64,000 nt of DNA from Marinoscillum sp040222955 (lineage in GTDB: Bacteria; Bacteroidota; Bacteroidia; Cytophagales; Cyclobacteriaceae): the NCBI RefSeq assembly GCF_040222955.1, contig NZ_JAVKCA010000008.1, positions 186,001-250,000 of the forward strand. Reading direction: 5' to 3'. A program made the position numbers and the translations under genes. How positions within the stretch are numbered: the stretch's first letter is position 1; each line of letters begins with the position of its first letter. The notes beneath the pieces are model-generated. The model searched no databases. It was not told the DNA's origin and saw nothing but the letters and a program-made list of their open reading frames with translations. This document shows positions 1-8,164 of this stretch, piece by piece.

Positions 1-1
1 G

Positions 2-298
2 GGAATTCTTAAGGTGGGTATCAGCATTCGGGATGACATCAAAGAATTGAAAGCGATGAAAGCATTCAAACCCGGAGGTTTTCTGGACCTCAATGAGATC
101 GCCAAAGAATTAGGAATCACTCAGATAGGAATGAAAAGTCTGACAGGCATATTTCTGAAAGCCCGGATTTCCAAAAGCCAGCAGACATCCAATTGGGAAA
201 CCAAAGAGCTCAGCCCGGGCCAGCTTTCGTACGCCGCCACCGATGCCTGGGTGTGTATCAAAATTTACCAAATGCTGTTGGACAAAGGCGTCATATAG
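2..298 (+). CDS. 3'-5' exonuclease domain protein, C-terminal part
   Basis: This is the C-terminal end of an RNase D-like (DnaQ/DEDD superfamily) 3'-5' exonuclease; the reading frame stays open to the left edge, so the true start lies outside the window. The visible part contains the Exo III motif YxxxD in the segment LSYAATDAWVCIKIY near the end, which supplies the last metal-binding aspartate and the tyrosine of DEDDy enzymes. The residues ILKVGISIRDDIKEL at the left edge match the stretch before the middle motif. An internal GTG at 14 is not a believable start. The gene is convergent with the YigZ gene and overlaps it by 8 bp. Family assignment is firm; the substrate (RNA or DNA) is not decidable from this fragment. 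Confidence 0.8.
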   Translation, partial: GILKVGISIRDDIKELKAMKAFKPGGFLDLNEIAKELGITQIGMKSLTGIFLKARISKSQQTSNWETKELSPGQLSYAATDAWVCIKIYQMLLDKGVI

Positions 299-902
299 GC
301 TCCTGAAGTACCTGAAAATCTACGGCTTTTAACAAGCTCACCTTCTCCGCCAGCACAGATACGTCCTCATCCCGGAGCAACCCCACAAACCGGCAGGCGG
401 ATGTGTACATTTTATCCTCATAATCCACCTCAAATTCAGCAAGTGCGCGCTCTACCTCTGTGGTCTGCTCATAGCCAAAACTGATGGAAAAACGTGTCTG
501 AGCGTAAATCTTTATCACCTCCACCTTATCCAGAGCATCTTCAGCAGCAATTTTATACGCACTAATCAGCCCGCCCACTCCCAGCTTGGTGCCACCAAAA
601 TACCGCACTACCACTACCAGACAGTTGGTTAGTCCTTTCGACCTGATTTGTCCCAGGATGGGATCTCCGGCTGAGTGATTGGGTTCCCCATCATCATTGG
701 CACGATATGTCTGATCCTTGAGCCCGATGATGTATGCATAGCAGTGATGACGGGCATCATAGTATTGCTTCCGCAAAGCTTCCAGGTGTGCTTTGATCTC
801 TTCCTCCGTTTTCACGTGGTAGGCAAATGACAAAAACTTACTTCCCTTCTCCTTGTAGAAACCTTCCGTGGACTGGACAATCGTTTGAAACTCATTGATC
901 AC
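291..902 (-). CDS. YigZ/IMPACT family protein
   Basis: This is a 203-residue cytosolic protein of the YigZ (UPF0029/IMPACT) family. The N-terminal half carries the family signature: KGSKFLSFAYHV near residue 20, then RHHCYAYIIG and DDGEPNHSAGDPIL around 50-85, then VVVVRYFGGTKLGVGGL around 95-115. The C-terminal 70 residues match the small DUF1949-like domain of the family. Eukaryotic IMPACT proteins regulate the kinase Gcn2; the bacterial role is not settled. The gene is monocistronic in appearance. It overlaps the exonuclease gene tail to tail and is followed on its upstream side by the TPR gene on the same strand, 30 bp away. Confidence 0.9.
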   Translation of the reverse strand: MINEFQTIVQSTEGFYKEKGSKFLSFAYHVKTEEEIKAHLEALRKQYYDARHHCYAYIIGLKDQTYRANDDGEPNHSAGDPILGQIRSKGLTNCLVVVVRYFGGTKLGVGGLISAYKIAAEDALDKVEVIKIYAQTRFSISFGYEQTTEVERALAEFEVDYEDKMYTSACRFVGLLRDEDVSVLAEKVSLLKAVDFQVLQEPI

Positions 903-932
903 GGTGCAAAGAAAGTCAGATTGGGTAAACCA

Positions 933-2051
933 TCAAAGCTGGTCCAACAAGTCCCGGGCTTCAGACAGCAGGTCTTCCGATTCACCCGATTCCAGCACCT
1001 TCCTGAGGTTATACTCTGCCTGTCCGCTCATACCCTTTTTGGCATACACCCGACCTAAACCCAGATAAGCCAGCGTGCGATAATAAGTACCGTGTCCGGG
1101 TATGTTTTGGCCCACTGTCAAAGACTTTTTATAAAAACCCAAAGCTTTATCAGGCTGCCCCTTCACCTTCTCATAATAGATCCCCATAAAGGAAGCCCCA
1201 GCCATCTGATAGTAGGGCCGGTCGGAATTGGACAGCTCCTTCATAATGGCCACAGGTGCATGCACAAAATCATTCTTTGGCGTGAGAGACTCCAGGAGTT
1301 TGGACTTAATGTAGAGGTTATTGGGATAGTCCTTGGTCAGCTCCCACAAATATGACTGGGCTTTCTGGGGTTCATATTCATATCTAAGATAAATGTAGGA
1401 CATGTAAACATAGGCCTCCACTCTGGTGAGCACAGCCTTTTGGGTGGCTTCATGGATCTGCTGTATGCCCAACTGCACATCTCCACTCCTGAAAAACCAG
1501 AGAAGCGGTTTATAAACCGGATATTTTTCGGGATATTTTTCACGAAAGTAATTGTAAACCCCGGTGGTGAGAAGGAATTCGGGAATCTCCTCGGAGAGGT
1601 CAAAACCCTTTTTAATAAGGTCATAAGCCTTGCTTGCCTCACTCAACGCTTTCATATAGTGCCCATCATCGGCGTAATATTCCGCCAGTAACCCCCTGGC
1701 CGCCATTTCGAAAAATATGGCTTCCGGATGGGTTTGTCGTCCGCCATCGAGATAGGCCGCCAACCGGACAGTCTCCCTGAGATGCCCACTGAACACCTTA
1801 AATACCGAGTCTACCGTCACGAGTGGAATATTAGCCCAGAGCACCTTGAGGGCACGCATCATGGGCACAGTGGGGTGTTTGGGAAGTCTGGCCTCTACTT
1901 TTTCGATATAGAGGTCGGCCGAGTCCTCCTCTACATTGTATATAAAGTATACCCCCTTCTGTACAAGCTGCATATTGACGGGATTGTCAAACAACTGGGC
2001 ATAAGCTCCCTGACAAATAAAAAGTAATGCGGCGATGATTACTGTTTTCAA
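933..2051 (-). CDS. Secreted tetratricopeptide-repeat protein
   Basis: This is a 372-residue exported protein. The N-terminus (MKTVIIAALLFICQGAYAQ) is a clear signal peptide with an AQ cleavage end typical of Bacteroidota. The rest is helical; TPR-like motifs are clearest in the last 100 residues (GASFMGIYYEKVKGQPDKALGFY followed by YLGLGRVYAKKGMSGQAEY), and looser helical pairs are visible from about residue 110. No catalytic motif is seen. It probably acts as a periplasmic protein-protein interaction scaffold, but its partner is unknown. Upstream on the minus strand a TACTTTTA sequence about 15 bp before the ATG resembles the -7 promoter element. The gene may be co-transcribed with the yigZ-like gene downstream. 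Confidence 0.75.
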   Translation of the reverse strand: MKTVIIAALLFICQGAYAQLFDNPVNMQLVQKGVYFIYNVEEDSADLYIEKVEARLPKHPTVPMMRALKVLWANIPLVTVDSVFKVFSGHLRETVRLAAYLDGGRQTHPEAIFFEMAARGLLAEYYADDGHYMKALSEASKAYDLIKKGFDLSEEIPEFLLTTGVYNYFREKYPEKYPVYKPLLWFFRSGDVQLGIQQIHEATQKAVLTRVEAYVYMSYIYLRYEYEPQKAQSYLWELTKDYPNNLYIKSKLLESLTPKNDFVHAPVAIMKELSNSDRPYYQMAGASFMGIYYEKVKGQPDKALGFYKKSLTVGQNIPGHGTYYRTLAYLGLGRVYAKKGMSGQAEYNLRKVLESGESEDLLSEARDLLDQL

Positions 2052-2133
2052 TTTGTGCTAAAAGTAGATTTAATTGTACAAAATGAAGGGTAATTTAAAC
2101 CAAGCATGGTAGAACTGGAAACGATCACCTGAC

Positions 2134-2141
2134 TAACTTTA
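2134..2141 (+). promoter_or_regulatory. Putative -7 promoter element (TAACTTTA)
   Basis: TAACTTTA matches the Bacteroidota consensus TAnnTTTG in seven of eight positions and lies 31 bp upstream of the FemAB/GNAT-like gene at 2173. The same word, followed by GGG, precedes the aminopeptidase P operon on the other strand near 52.63 kb. No good -33 element was found. Confidence 0.4.
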
Positions 2142-2172
2142 GGGACACAATGAATGAAAGAATAGATGGTCT

Positions 2173-3030
2173 ATGAATGAGGATTTGGGGTTTATGCTTT
2201 ATTGTCATGAAGATTACGCGAAGGTTCAGGGTTTTCAAAGTTATCACCGATTTCATTCTGACCATAGTGTTTTTTGTGTTGAGTGTAACGATAAAAAAGC
2301 AGTCTGTCTTCCCAGAAGTCCCATAGGCGGACTTTCCTGCATTAACGCCCCAAAATCAGATTTCTTGCAATTTTACAAAGAATCAGAAAAGTCACTTGTC
2401 CAAAACGGTATATCCTCATTGGAAATCACCCTTCCACCGCACTATTATATGGGGGTCCCTGACAAAAGCTTGATGGAGTCCCTCGGATTTTCTGAGCGCG
2501 TCAGAGAAATCTCTCATTACATTCCCCTCAAGGGGGTGCTGCAGGAAAAAATCCACACCATGCAGCAAAGAAAGCTGAAGCAAACGCCCACTTTTGATCT
2601 GACTCTGGCGAGTGCTACACAGCTACAATCTGTTTACGACTTCATCGCGCAATGCAGAAAAAATCAGGGCCTTGAGATTAACATGAATTTTGAAATTCTG
2701 GAACAGCTGTTTCAAACATTCCCGGATCGCTATCAGATTTTTACCGCAAAAAGAAATGAAACCCTGCTTGCCGCAGCCATTATGGTGATTCCCGTTGAAG
2801 GAATTGTCTATTATTTCCTGCCAGCCACCTCGCCAGCCCACAAAACGGAAAGCCCGATGGTACACCTCGTTGCCTACCTGTATCAGTACTATCAGCAGCG
2901 TGGATTCCAGTACATCGACCTTGGCATTTCCTCGGTGAATGCCGTGCCACAGAAGAGTCTGATCACCTTCAAAGAAAGAATGGGCGGCATCCAAACCACC
3001 AGAAGCACTTTTATCAAATCACTCCAATAG
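2173..3030 (+). CDS. FemAB/GNAT-like acyltransferase
   Basis: This is a 285-residue cytosolic protein with the layout of FemAB-like proteins, which consist of two GNAT folds. The C-terminal half has the more conserved strands: AKRNETLLAAAIMV, IVYYFLPATSPAHKTESPMVHLV and the helix-strand GFQYIDLGISS, which correspond to the acyl-donor region of the GNAT fold. In such families the proteins transfer amino-acyl or acyl groups to cell-wall or glycan precursors. The neighbours, a GT4 glycosyltransferase and a sulfotransferase, suggest surface-glycan modification (inference). It is convergent with the GT4 gene and overlaps it by 12 bp. An 8-codon reading frame (2150-2176) overlaps its ATG. Exact substrate is unknown. 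Confidence 0.6.
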   Translation: MNEDLGFMLYCHEDYAKVQGFQSYHRFHSDHSVFCVECNDKKAVCLPRSPIGGLSCINAPKSDFLQFYKESEKSLVQNGISSLEITLPPHYYMGVPDKSLMESLGFSERVREISHYIPLKGVLQEKIHTMQQRKLKQTPTFDLTLASATQLQSVYDFIAQCRKNQGLEINMNFEILEQLFQTFPDRYQIFTAKRNETLLAAAIMVIPVEGIVYYFLPATSPAHKTESPMVHLVAYLYQYYQQRGFQYIDLGISSVNAVPQKSLITFKERMGGIQTTRSTFIKSLQ

Positions 3031-4194
3031 CCTTTGAAAGTACTGCTCCAGCATAGCCACCTGGTCAGCAGTGCCAAAGTGATCTTCGAAAGTGGCTCTG
3101 ACCTGCTGAGAATTATATGGATGCTGACTGATGAAAGCTGCCCGTTCGGCCAGCAGTGAGGGATCAGAAGCCACTACCTCTCCGGCACCTGCTACCACCA
3201 GCTCCTCCGCACCATCCCAGCGAAAAGTAAGCACAGGCACCCCACAGGCCAGCGCCTCCAGAATAGCTACCGGCTGATTTTCGTGTCGACTGGTGTTGAT
3301 CATCAAATCAGCCGCCCAAAGGGCATGCCTCACTTCATTCTGATCACGTTCTCCCATCCACTGGACATTTCCGTCAAGGTGAAGCTTACTACACTGATTT
3401 CGCAGATGTCTTTCCAGCGTGCCTGTTCCAATGACCTTCAGCGCAAAATCCACACCCACACTCTTCAAGTGTGCCACAGATTCTAACAGGACATCATAAT
3501 TTTTTTGTCTTTCCAGTCGACCAATGGCCACGAGTGTAAATCGGTCGTTTTGAGTACTTCCCGGAGTAAAAAAGTGATCATCTATAAAGTTGGAAATACG
3601 ATCAGCCCTTACCCCAAACTCACCAAGTCTTGCGGTCAATGCCTGGCTCACAGCAAGTACCTGCCCGGCCGCACGCAGAGGAGAGAGCAGTGTTTTCTTA
3701 TAATCTCTTTTGAAAGAGTTCATCGGAAACGGGCTCATATGCTCGGTGATCACAAATGGCACCTCATAGGCCTCAGACAATGCCCTGGCGATGGCCCCCC
3801 CAGGATAGGATACATGGGCGTGGATCACGTCGGGTTTCCCAAAATGGCTGGTAAATCGTTCAAAGTTTCGTTGATTCGCAGCAATGATCCCCTCAATATT
3901 ACCGGAACGAAACTTTCTGGTCCATGTGAAAGCAGGCGTAAAAAACTCTACACAATTGTATTCGAGCTGATTTTCATACTTACGGATAGGTGGTCTGGAG
4001 TTGTACTTTATGAAACCATTCAAGGGTGCATAGGCTTTCAGCCACAGCTTCGGCTCATGAGAGCCCCAAAGACTGATCCCTACATTCCAGGCAGGCCGGT
4101 GAGTCGCCAGAAGCCTGGATTGCTCCCGAAAGAATATGCCTGTGGAGGGAAAATGCTCCGACGGGTACCAGGAGGGAATTACAAAAACGTTCAT
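3019..4194 (-). CDS. Glycosyltransferase family 4
   Basis: This is a 391-residue GT-B fold retaining glycosyltransferase. The N-terminal acceptor domain starts MNVFVIPSWYPSEHFPSTGIF. The C-terminal donor domain has LVAIGRLERQKNYDVLLESV around residue 220 and the EX7E motif in HENQPVAILEALACGVPVL around 305-325, both diagnostic of GT4. It should transfer a sugar from a nucleotide-sugar to a lipid-linked or extracellular glycan precursor at the inner face of the cytoplasmic membrane. The start codon overlaps the stop of the sulfotransferase gene by 4 bp, so the two are translated as a pair, pointing to one pathway that makes and sulfates a surface glycan. Donor and acceptor cannot be read from the sequence. 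Confidence 0.88.
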   Translation of the reverse strand: MNVFVIPSWYPSEHFPSTGIFFREQSRLLATHRPAWNVGISLWGSHEPKLWLKAYAPLNGFIKYNSRPPIRKYENQLEYNCVEFFTPAFTWTRKFRSGNIEGIIAANQRNFERFTSHFGKPDVIHAHVSYPGGAIARALSEAYEVPFVITEHMSPFPMNSFKRDYKKTLLSPLRAAGQVLAVSQALTARLGEFGVRADRISNFIDDHFFTPGSTQNDRFTLVAIGRLERQKNYDVLLESVAHLKSVGVDFALKVIGTGTLERHLRNQCSKLHLDGNVQWMGERDQNEVRHALWAADLMINTSRHENQPVAILEALACGVPVLTFRWDGAEELVVAGAGEVVASDPSLLAERAAFISQHPYNSQQVRATFEDHFGTADQVAMLEQYFQRLLE

Positions 4195-5108
4195 TGATAA
4201 TCAAATTTAGAGAGCAGGGAATTCATGATTGTGCACCCCTGCAAATCATGCGTACTGAGGTCGTCCTTCCAGCTACCAATAGATGATGCATCCACAGGCT
4301 TCAGAATTTTGGCATGTTGCGGCTCCTGATACATGGGTGCCGTGGGTGCCGTATGATGATAAGACAGCATGTTTGGCTCGTAGGCCACCCCCAGGTGATC
4401 GCAAACCTTCATCAATTCCACCTCAGGCTGAGTGACCAGATCTTCATAGCGAATGAGCAAAACCTCAGTCTGCTTTTGAAGCTTTTGATACTCCTTCACG
4501 GCATGCACCCAGTGAATGGCAGCTTGCTGTGGCTCAGCCAGCTTACCCAGATAAGCCTCACCACCACGCTTGTAAGAGGCCACCACATCTCTGCCGTCTC
4601 TGAGAAGAAAAATGAATCTGGCCTTAGGAAACACGCTGACTAGCTCGGGGATGTAGTAAGTATTGAGGGGTGTGGTGTCCCCCCATTGACTAAATGCCAC
4701 CTTGTTCTTTAACCCATATGTTCTGAAAATGGCATCCAGAACATTTTGTAAACTCTTGTCATTAGTCCCATTGAGCTCCCCGAAGATCTCCTCAGCACCG
4801 AAATCCCAGGTATGACTGCCCGTGACGGGCATCAGCTCTCCCGTAATCACCTTCATCAGATCGCGCCAGATCAGGAAATTATAAAGCTTGTACTTAATGA
4901 TGCTATTTCCCAAAAAATACTGCTCAGACGGCAGAAAAAGCCCGCTGTGCTGGTTCAGCATTCTGTTGAGCAGCGTGCTCCCATTTCTTCCCGACCCCAG
5001 GACGAAGAAAGGCTGCTCTGCCAGGCCTGTTTTACTTTTGACCGGATATTTCCTGGGTAGGAAATCCGAAATGCGCTGAAGTGTTCTGGCTAGTTTTATT
5101 CTTCTCAT
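4191..5108 (-). CDS. PAPS-dependent sulfotransferase family protein
   Basis: This is a 305-residue sulfotransferase. The PAPS 5'-phosphosulfate-binding loop is visible as PFFVLGSGRNGSTLLNRML near residue 30, and the 3'-phosphate-binding segment as FIFLLRDGRDVVASYKRGG near 165-185. These two motifs define the Sulfotransfer_3-type family, which moves sulfate from PAPS to a hydroxyl or amine of a carbohydrate, lipid or other acceptor. It is the first gene of a two-gene unit with the GT4 glycosyltransferase, overlapping by ATGA, and is divergent from a GT2 gene only 23 bp away. The context suggests a sulfated surface polysaccharide or glycolipid (inference). No PAPS synthesis genes are in the window. 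Confidence 0.85.
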   Translation of the reverse strand: MRRIKLARTLQRISDFLPRKYPVKSKTGLAEQPFFVLGSGRNGSTLLNRMLNQHSGLFLPSEQYFLGNSIIKYKLYNFLIWRDLMKVITGELMPVTGSHTWDFGAEEIFGELNGTNDKSLQNVLDAIFRTYGLKNKVAFSQWGDTTPLNTYYIPELVSVFPKARFIFLLRDGRDVVASYKRGGEAYLGKLAEPQQAAIHWVHAVKEYQKLQKQTEVLLIRYEDLVTQPEVELMKVCDHLGVAYEPNMLSYHHTAPTAPMYQEPQHAKILKPVDASSIGSWKDDLSTHDLQGCTIMNSLLSKFDYQ

Positions 5109-5131
5109 ATTTGTGATCAGAACGGAAATTT

Positions 5132-6025
5132 ATGGATTCTCTGCCTTTAGTTTCAATAATCTGCCTCTGTTATAACCAAAAAGCTTTCGTGGGAGCTGCA
5201 ATAAGATCTGCATTGGCTCAAACCTATCAAAATATCGAGATCATCGTGGTGGATGATGGCAGCGCTGATGGCAGCAAAGAAGAAATTTCAGCAAGCATCA
5301 AAGGCACCGCCATTCGATTCATTGACCTCCCAAAAAACATTGGAAACTGCGCGGCCTTCAATGCGGGGTACCGGGCAAGCACCGGTGAGTACCTTATAGA
5401 CCTGGCCGCGGATGACCTGCTCCTGCCCACCAGAGTGGAGCTGGGCATCAATGACTTTGCCAACGGACCTGACCAGGCAGGCGTACATTTTTCTGATGCC
5501 TTCATCACCGATGAGTCCGGCAGTGTCCTCAAAACACATTACCCCAGAAATCAGGATGGGCAAATGCGGGCCGAAATTCCCGCAGGTAATATCTATGAAA
5601 ACCTCATTCGTAAGTACTTCATCTGTCCACCCACCATGATGATCAGACGAAGGGTCTTTGACGATCTGGAAGGATATGATGAAAGCCTGAGCTACGAAGA
5701 CTTTGACTTTTGGATCAGGTCCGGCCGAACCTATGAATACCTGTTCAACCCTGCCCCGCTGGTGAAAAAAAGAGTGGTGAAAAACTCACTCTCCACCCGA
5801 CAGTTTGGATTCAGAAGCCGACACCTCGCTTCTACTTATCGGGTTTGTGAGAAAATATTTGAGCTCAATCAGAAAGTTTCAGAAGACCAGGCCCTCATCC
5901 GCAGATGCAGGTACGAAATCCGTCAGTGTGTGAAAACCTTCAACTTTGAATTGATCCTGAAATATGGCAAAATCATTGGGAAGACTCAGCGTCGGTTGTC
6001 ATCACTCTCCAGCATGGAGAGGTAG
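5132..6025 (+). CDS. Glycosyltransferase family 2
   Basis: This is a 297-residue inverting GT-A glycosyltransferase. The N-terminus shows VSIICLCYNQ, then IEIIVVDDGSADGSKEE with the nucleotide-binding DDGS, and a DxD-like LAADDLLLP around residue 95. A later YEDFDFWIR segment fits the catalytic-base region ED of GT2 enzymes. No membrane segment is present, so the enzyme is cytosolic or peripheral. It diverges from the sulfotransferase-GT4 pair with just 23 bp between start codons, suggesting co-control of a glycan locus. Its 3' end overlaps the convergent rsgA gene by 40 bp, an unusually long tail-to-tail overlap. Confidence 0.88.
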   Translation: MDSLPLVSIICLCYNQKAFVGAAIRSALAQTYQNIEIIVVDDGSADGSKEEISASIKGTAIRFIDLPKNIGNCAAFNAGYRASTGEYLIDLAADDLLLPTRVELGINDFANGPDQAGVHFSDAFITDESGSVLKTHYPRNQDGQMRAEIPAGNIYENLIRKYFICPPTMMIRRRVFDDLEGYDESLSYEDFDFWIRSGRTYEYLFNPAPLVKKRVVKNSLSTRQFGFRSRHLASTYRVCEKIFELNQKVSEDQALIRRCRYEIRQCVKTFNFELILKYGKIIGKTQRRLSSLSSMER

Positions 6026-6903
6026 CTATAGTAGCGTTCATGGGTGATTCCGCCATCCTCAAGGGCTTTTTTCACCGCACACCCCGGCTCATTCACGTGC
6101 AAACAATTATGAAACCGGCAATCATTCATGACTGTCCTGATTTCAGGAAAGTAGTGACCCAGCTCGCTTCCTTCTATCTCCGAAAGGCCCAGCTCCTTAA
6201 TGCCGGGGGTATCAATGATGGCCGTGGTGTCATCCAAAAAGAACATCTCCGCAAATGTGGTAGTATGGGTTCCCTTCTCGCTGAATGAAGAAATCTCTGA
6301 GGTCTTTTGACTGATTTCGGGTAGGAGCAGGTTGATCAGGGTGGATTTCCCTGACCCTGAGTGTCCCGACAGCAGGGTTCTTTTGCCCTGTAGGAGTGCA
6401 GAGAGTGTTTCAGGTACCTTCCCTTCTATAAAGGAGGTTTTCACACAGGGGTAGCCCACCTTTTTTTCATAAATAAAACTGAGATAATCGGCTTCCTCCA
6501 GCCCATCAGCATCCAGCAAATCCACCTTATTGAAGACTATCACACCCGGAATCCTGTAAGCCTCCAGCGTAACCAGAAAACGGTCAATGAACCCCAGAGA
6601 AGTCCTCGGCTCTTTGAGTGTGGCTATCATCAACGCCTGGTCTACATTGGCCGCTATCAGGTGATCAAAGTGCTTTTTCTTGGGAGATTTTCGGATGATG
6701 TAGTTCTTGCGCTCCTCTATTTCATTGATCACCCACTCATCCTGCTGCGCCTCCATCACCACCTCATCACCCACCGCTATGGGGTTCGTGATTTTCTTAT
6801 TGTCCAGCTTAAATTTTCCGCGCAGACGGGCATTTACTTCCTCTCCATTGGCAGCTTTCACTCTGTACCACGACCCGGTGGATTTTATCACCAATCCTTT
6901 CAT
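5986..6903 (-). CDS. rsgA: Ribosome small subunit-dependent GTPase RsgA
   Basis: This is a circularly permuted GTPase of 305 residues that helps late maturation of the 30S subunit. In order: an N-terminal OB fold (1-75), G4 motif NKVD (125-128), P-loop GHSGSGKS (180-187), a TTT switch (214-216), G3 DTPG (231-234), and a C-terminal zinc knuckle with C262, C267, H269 and C275. I start it at the ATG at 6903 (MKGLVIKSTG), since homologues begin there and this ATG overlaps the stop of kdtA by 4 bp; a 26-residue upstream extension in the same frame is not part of the family. Its 3' end overlaps the GT2 gene by 40 bp. Confidence 0.95.
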   Translation of the reverse strand: MKGLVIKSTGSWYRVKAANGEEVNARLRGKFKLDNKKITNPIAVGDEVVMEAQQDEWVINEIEERKNYIIRKSPKKKHFDHLIAANVDQALMIATLKEPRTSLGFIDRFLVTLEAYRIPGVIVFNKVDLLDADGLEEADYLSFIYEKKVGYPCVKTSFIEGKVPETLSALLQGKRTLLSGHSGSGKSTLINLLLPEISQKTSEISSFSEKGTHTTTFAEMFFLDDTTAIIDTPGIKELGLSEIEGSELGHYFPEIRTVMNDCRFHNCLHVNEPGCAVKKALEDGGITHERYYSYLSMLESDDNRR

Positions 6904-8132
6904 ATCAGTTCTTCTATTTTCTTCATCACATGCCCGGAAGCTCCTGTTCGTCCAGTAACATACGCACGCGATTTCCCGCAAACTTCCTGATAAAGTTCGG
7001 GATCCTCGTTCATTTCATCCAATTTTGATTGCAGGTCTGTAGCGCTGCTAAAGGTAAACCCACCACCATACTTCACCAACTCCATGGCTTCTACAAATTT
7101 CTCATTGGAAGCATCCGCCCCAAAAAACACCGGAATGCCATAAACAGCTGGCTCCAGCACATTGTGCAAAGCTCCTCGAAAGGCTCCCCCCACTATAGCA
7201 AAGTCTGCATAGCCATAGAGTTTAGACAGGCTACCGTAGTTATCTACAATCACCACCCGGGCAGTAGGAGCATTCTCTTCATTCAGTTCGGAGTACTTTA
7301 CAGAAGTCGGAATTTTTTCATAGAGTCCCAGATCATCAATCTGATGTGGGGCTATGATGAATTTGAAATCCGCCACATTGGCCTCCAAAATGGGCAGCAA
7401 ATGACCCATATCGGAAGGCCAGACACTGCCAAGCACTATCAGCTTTTCATCGCCCTTAAAAACATCAATAAACGCCACTTCCCTTACGCCATTGGCCACC
7501 TCAAGCACACGGTCAAACCGGGTGTCACCAGCCACCGTATAAGCCCGAATTCTTCTGGAACGCAACAATACAGCCGAGTAATCATCCTGCAAAAAGAAGT
7601 GATTGACAGTGCTCAGTGCCCTCAGATAGAACTTTCCCATAGGGTGGAAAAAAATCTGCGAGGGTCTGAAAATACCCGAAACCAACAGAAGAGGTATTTC
7701 TTTTGCCTTTAGGGTCATTAAGTAATAATACCACAACTCATATTTGATAAAAATGGCTAAGCCGGGACGGACTGTTTCCAAAAATCTGGAAGCATTACGG
7801 CGAGAATCTAAAGGCAGGTAATGCAGAAAGTCAACCAGTTCATGGTCTTTGAATGCCAAAAGGCCCGAAGGGGAGAAAAAAGTGAGTAGCACTTTCACCG
7901 TTGGCCTTCGCTCCTGTAGCTGACTCAGGATCGGTCTGGCCTGCTCATATTCTCCCAGCGAAGCACAATGTATCCAGATCAGCTTGCCTTCATGATTCTT
8001 AAAGTCCGATTCCAGGCGCTCAAAAATACCCCTGCGGTGGCCAATAAATTGCCTTGCCCGACCATGGAATGGGGAGATCAGTCTTACAATCAGGGCATAA
8101 AGCCAAACGCTCGTTCTGTACAACAACAGCAT
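6900..8132 (-). CDS. kdtA: 3-deoxy-D-manno-octulosonic acid transferase
   Basis: This is a 410-residue Kdo transferase (GT30), which attaches Kdo from CMP-Kdo to the lipid A precursor at the inner membrane. The N-terminal hydrophobic anchor (MLLLYRTSVWLYALIVRLI) is followed by LIWIHCASLGEYEQARPIL around residue 50-70, the family signature containing the catalytic Glu, and by LLTFFSPSGL. The C-terminal GT-B half has VVIDNYGSLSKLYGYADFAIVGGAF and HNVLEPAVYGIPVFFG. It is translationally coupled to rsgA through a 4-bp overlap. A TACATTCG word lies just upstream of the start and may be the -7 element. Confidence 0.93.
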   Translation of the reverse strand: MLLLYRTSVWLYALIVRLISPFHGRARQFIGHRRGIFERLESDFKNHEGKLIWIHCASLGEYEQARPILSQLQERRPTVKVLLTFFSPSGLLAFKDHELVDFLHYLPLDSRRNASRFLETVRPGLAIFIKYELWYYYLMTLKAKEIPLLLVSGIFRPSQIFFHPMGKFYLRALSTVNHFFLQDDYSAVLLRSRRIRAYTVAGDTRFDRVLEVANGVREVAFIDVFKGDEKLIVLGSVWPSDMGHLLPILEANVADFKFIIAPHQIDDLGLYEKIPTSVKYSELNEENAPTARVVIVDNYGSLSKLYGYADFAIVGGAFRGALHNVLEPAVYGIPVFFGADASNEKFVEAMELVKYGGGFTFSSATDLQSKLDEMNEDPELYQEVCGKSRAYVTGRTGASGHVMKKIEELI

Positions 8133-8164
8133 AAGCGAATGTAGGCAATCAATCCTCTAAATGC

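Noticed and set aside
3505..4197. Open frame of 230 codons on the plus strand opposite the GT4 gene
   Set aside because: It covers conserved GT4 coding sequence on the other strand and has no domain or signal peptide.
7029..7712. Open frame of 227 codons opposite kdtA
   Set aside because: Shadow of the conserved Kdo transferase gene, with no recognisable protein pattern.
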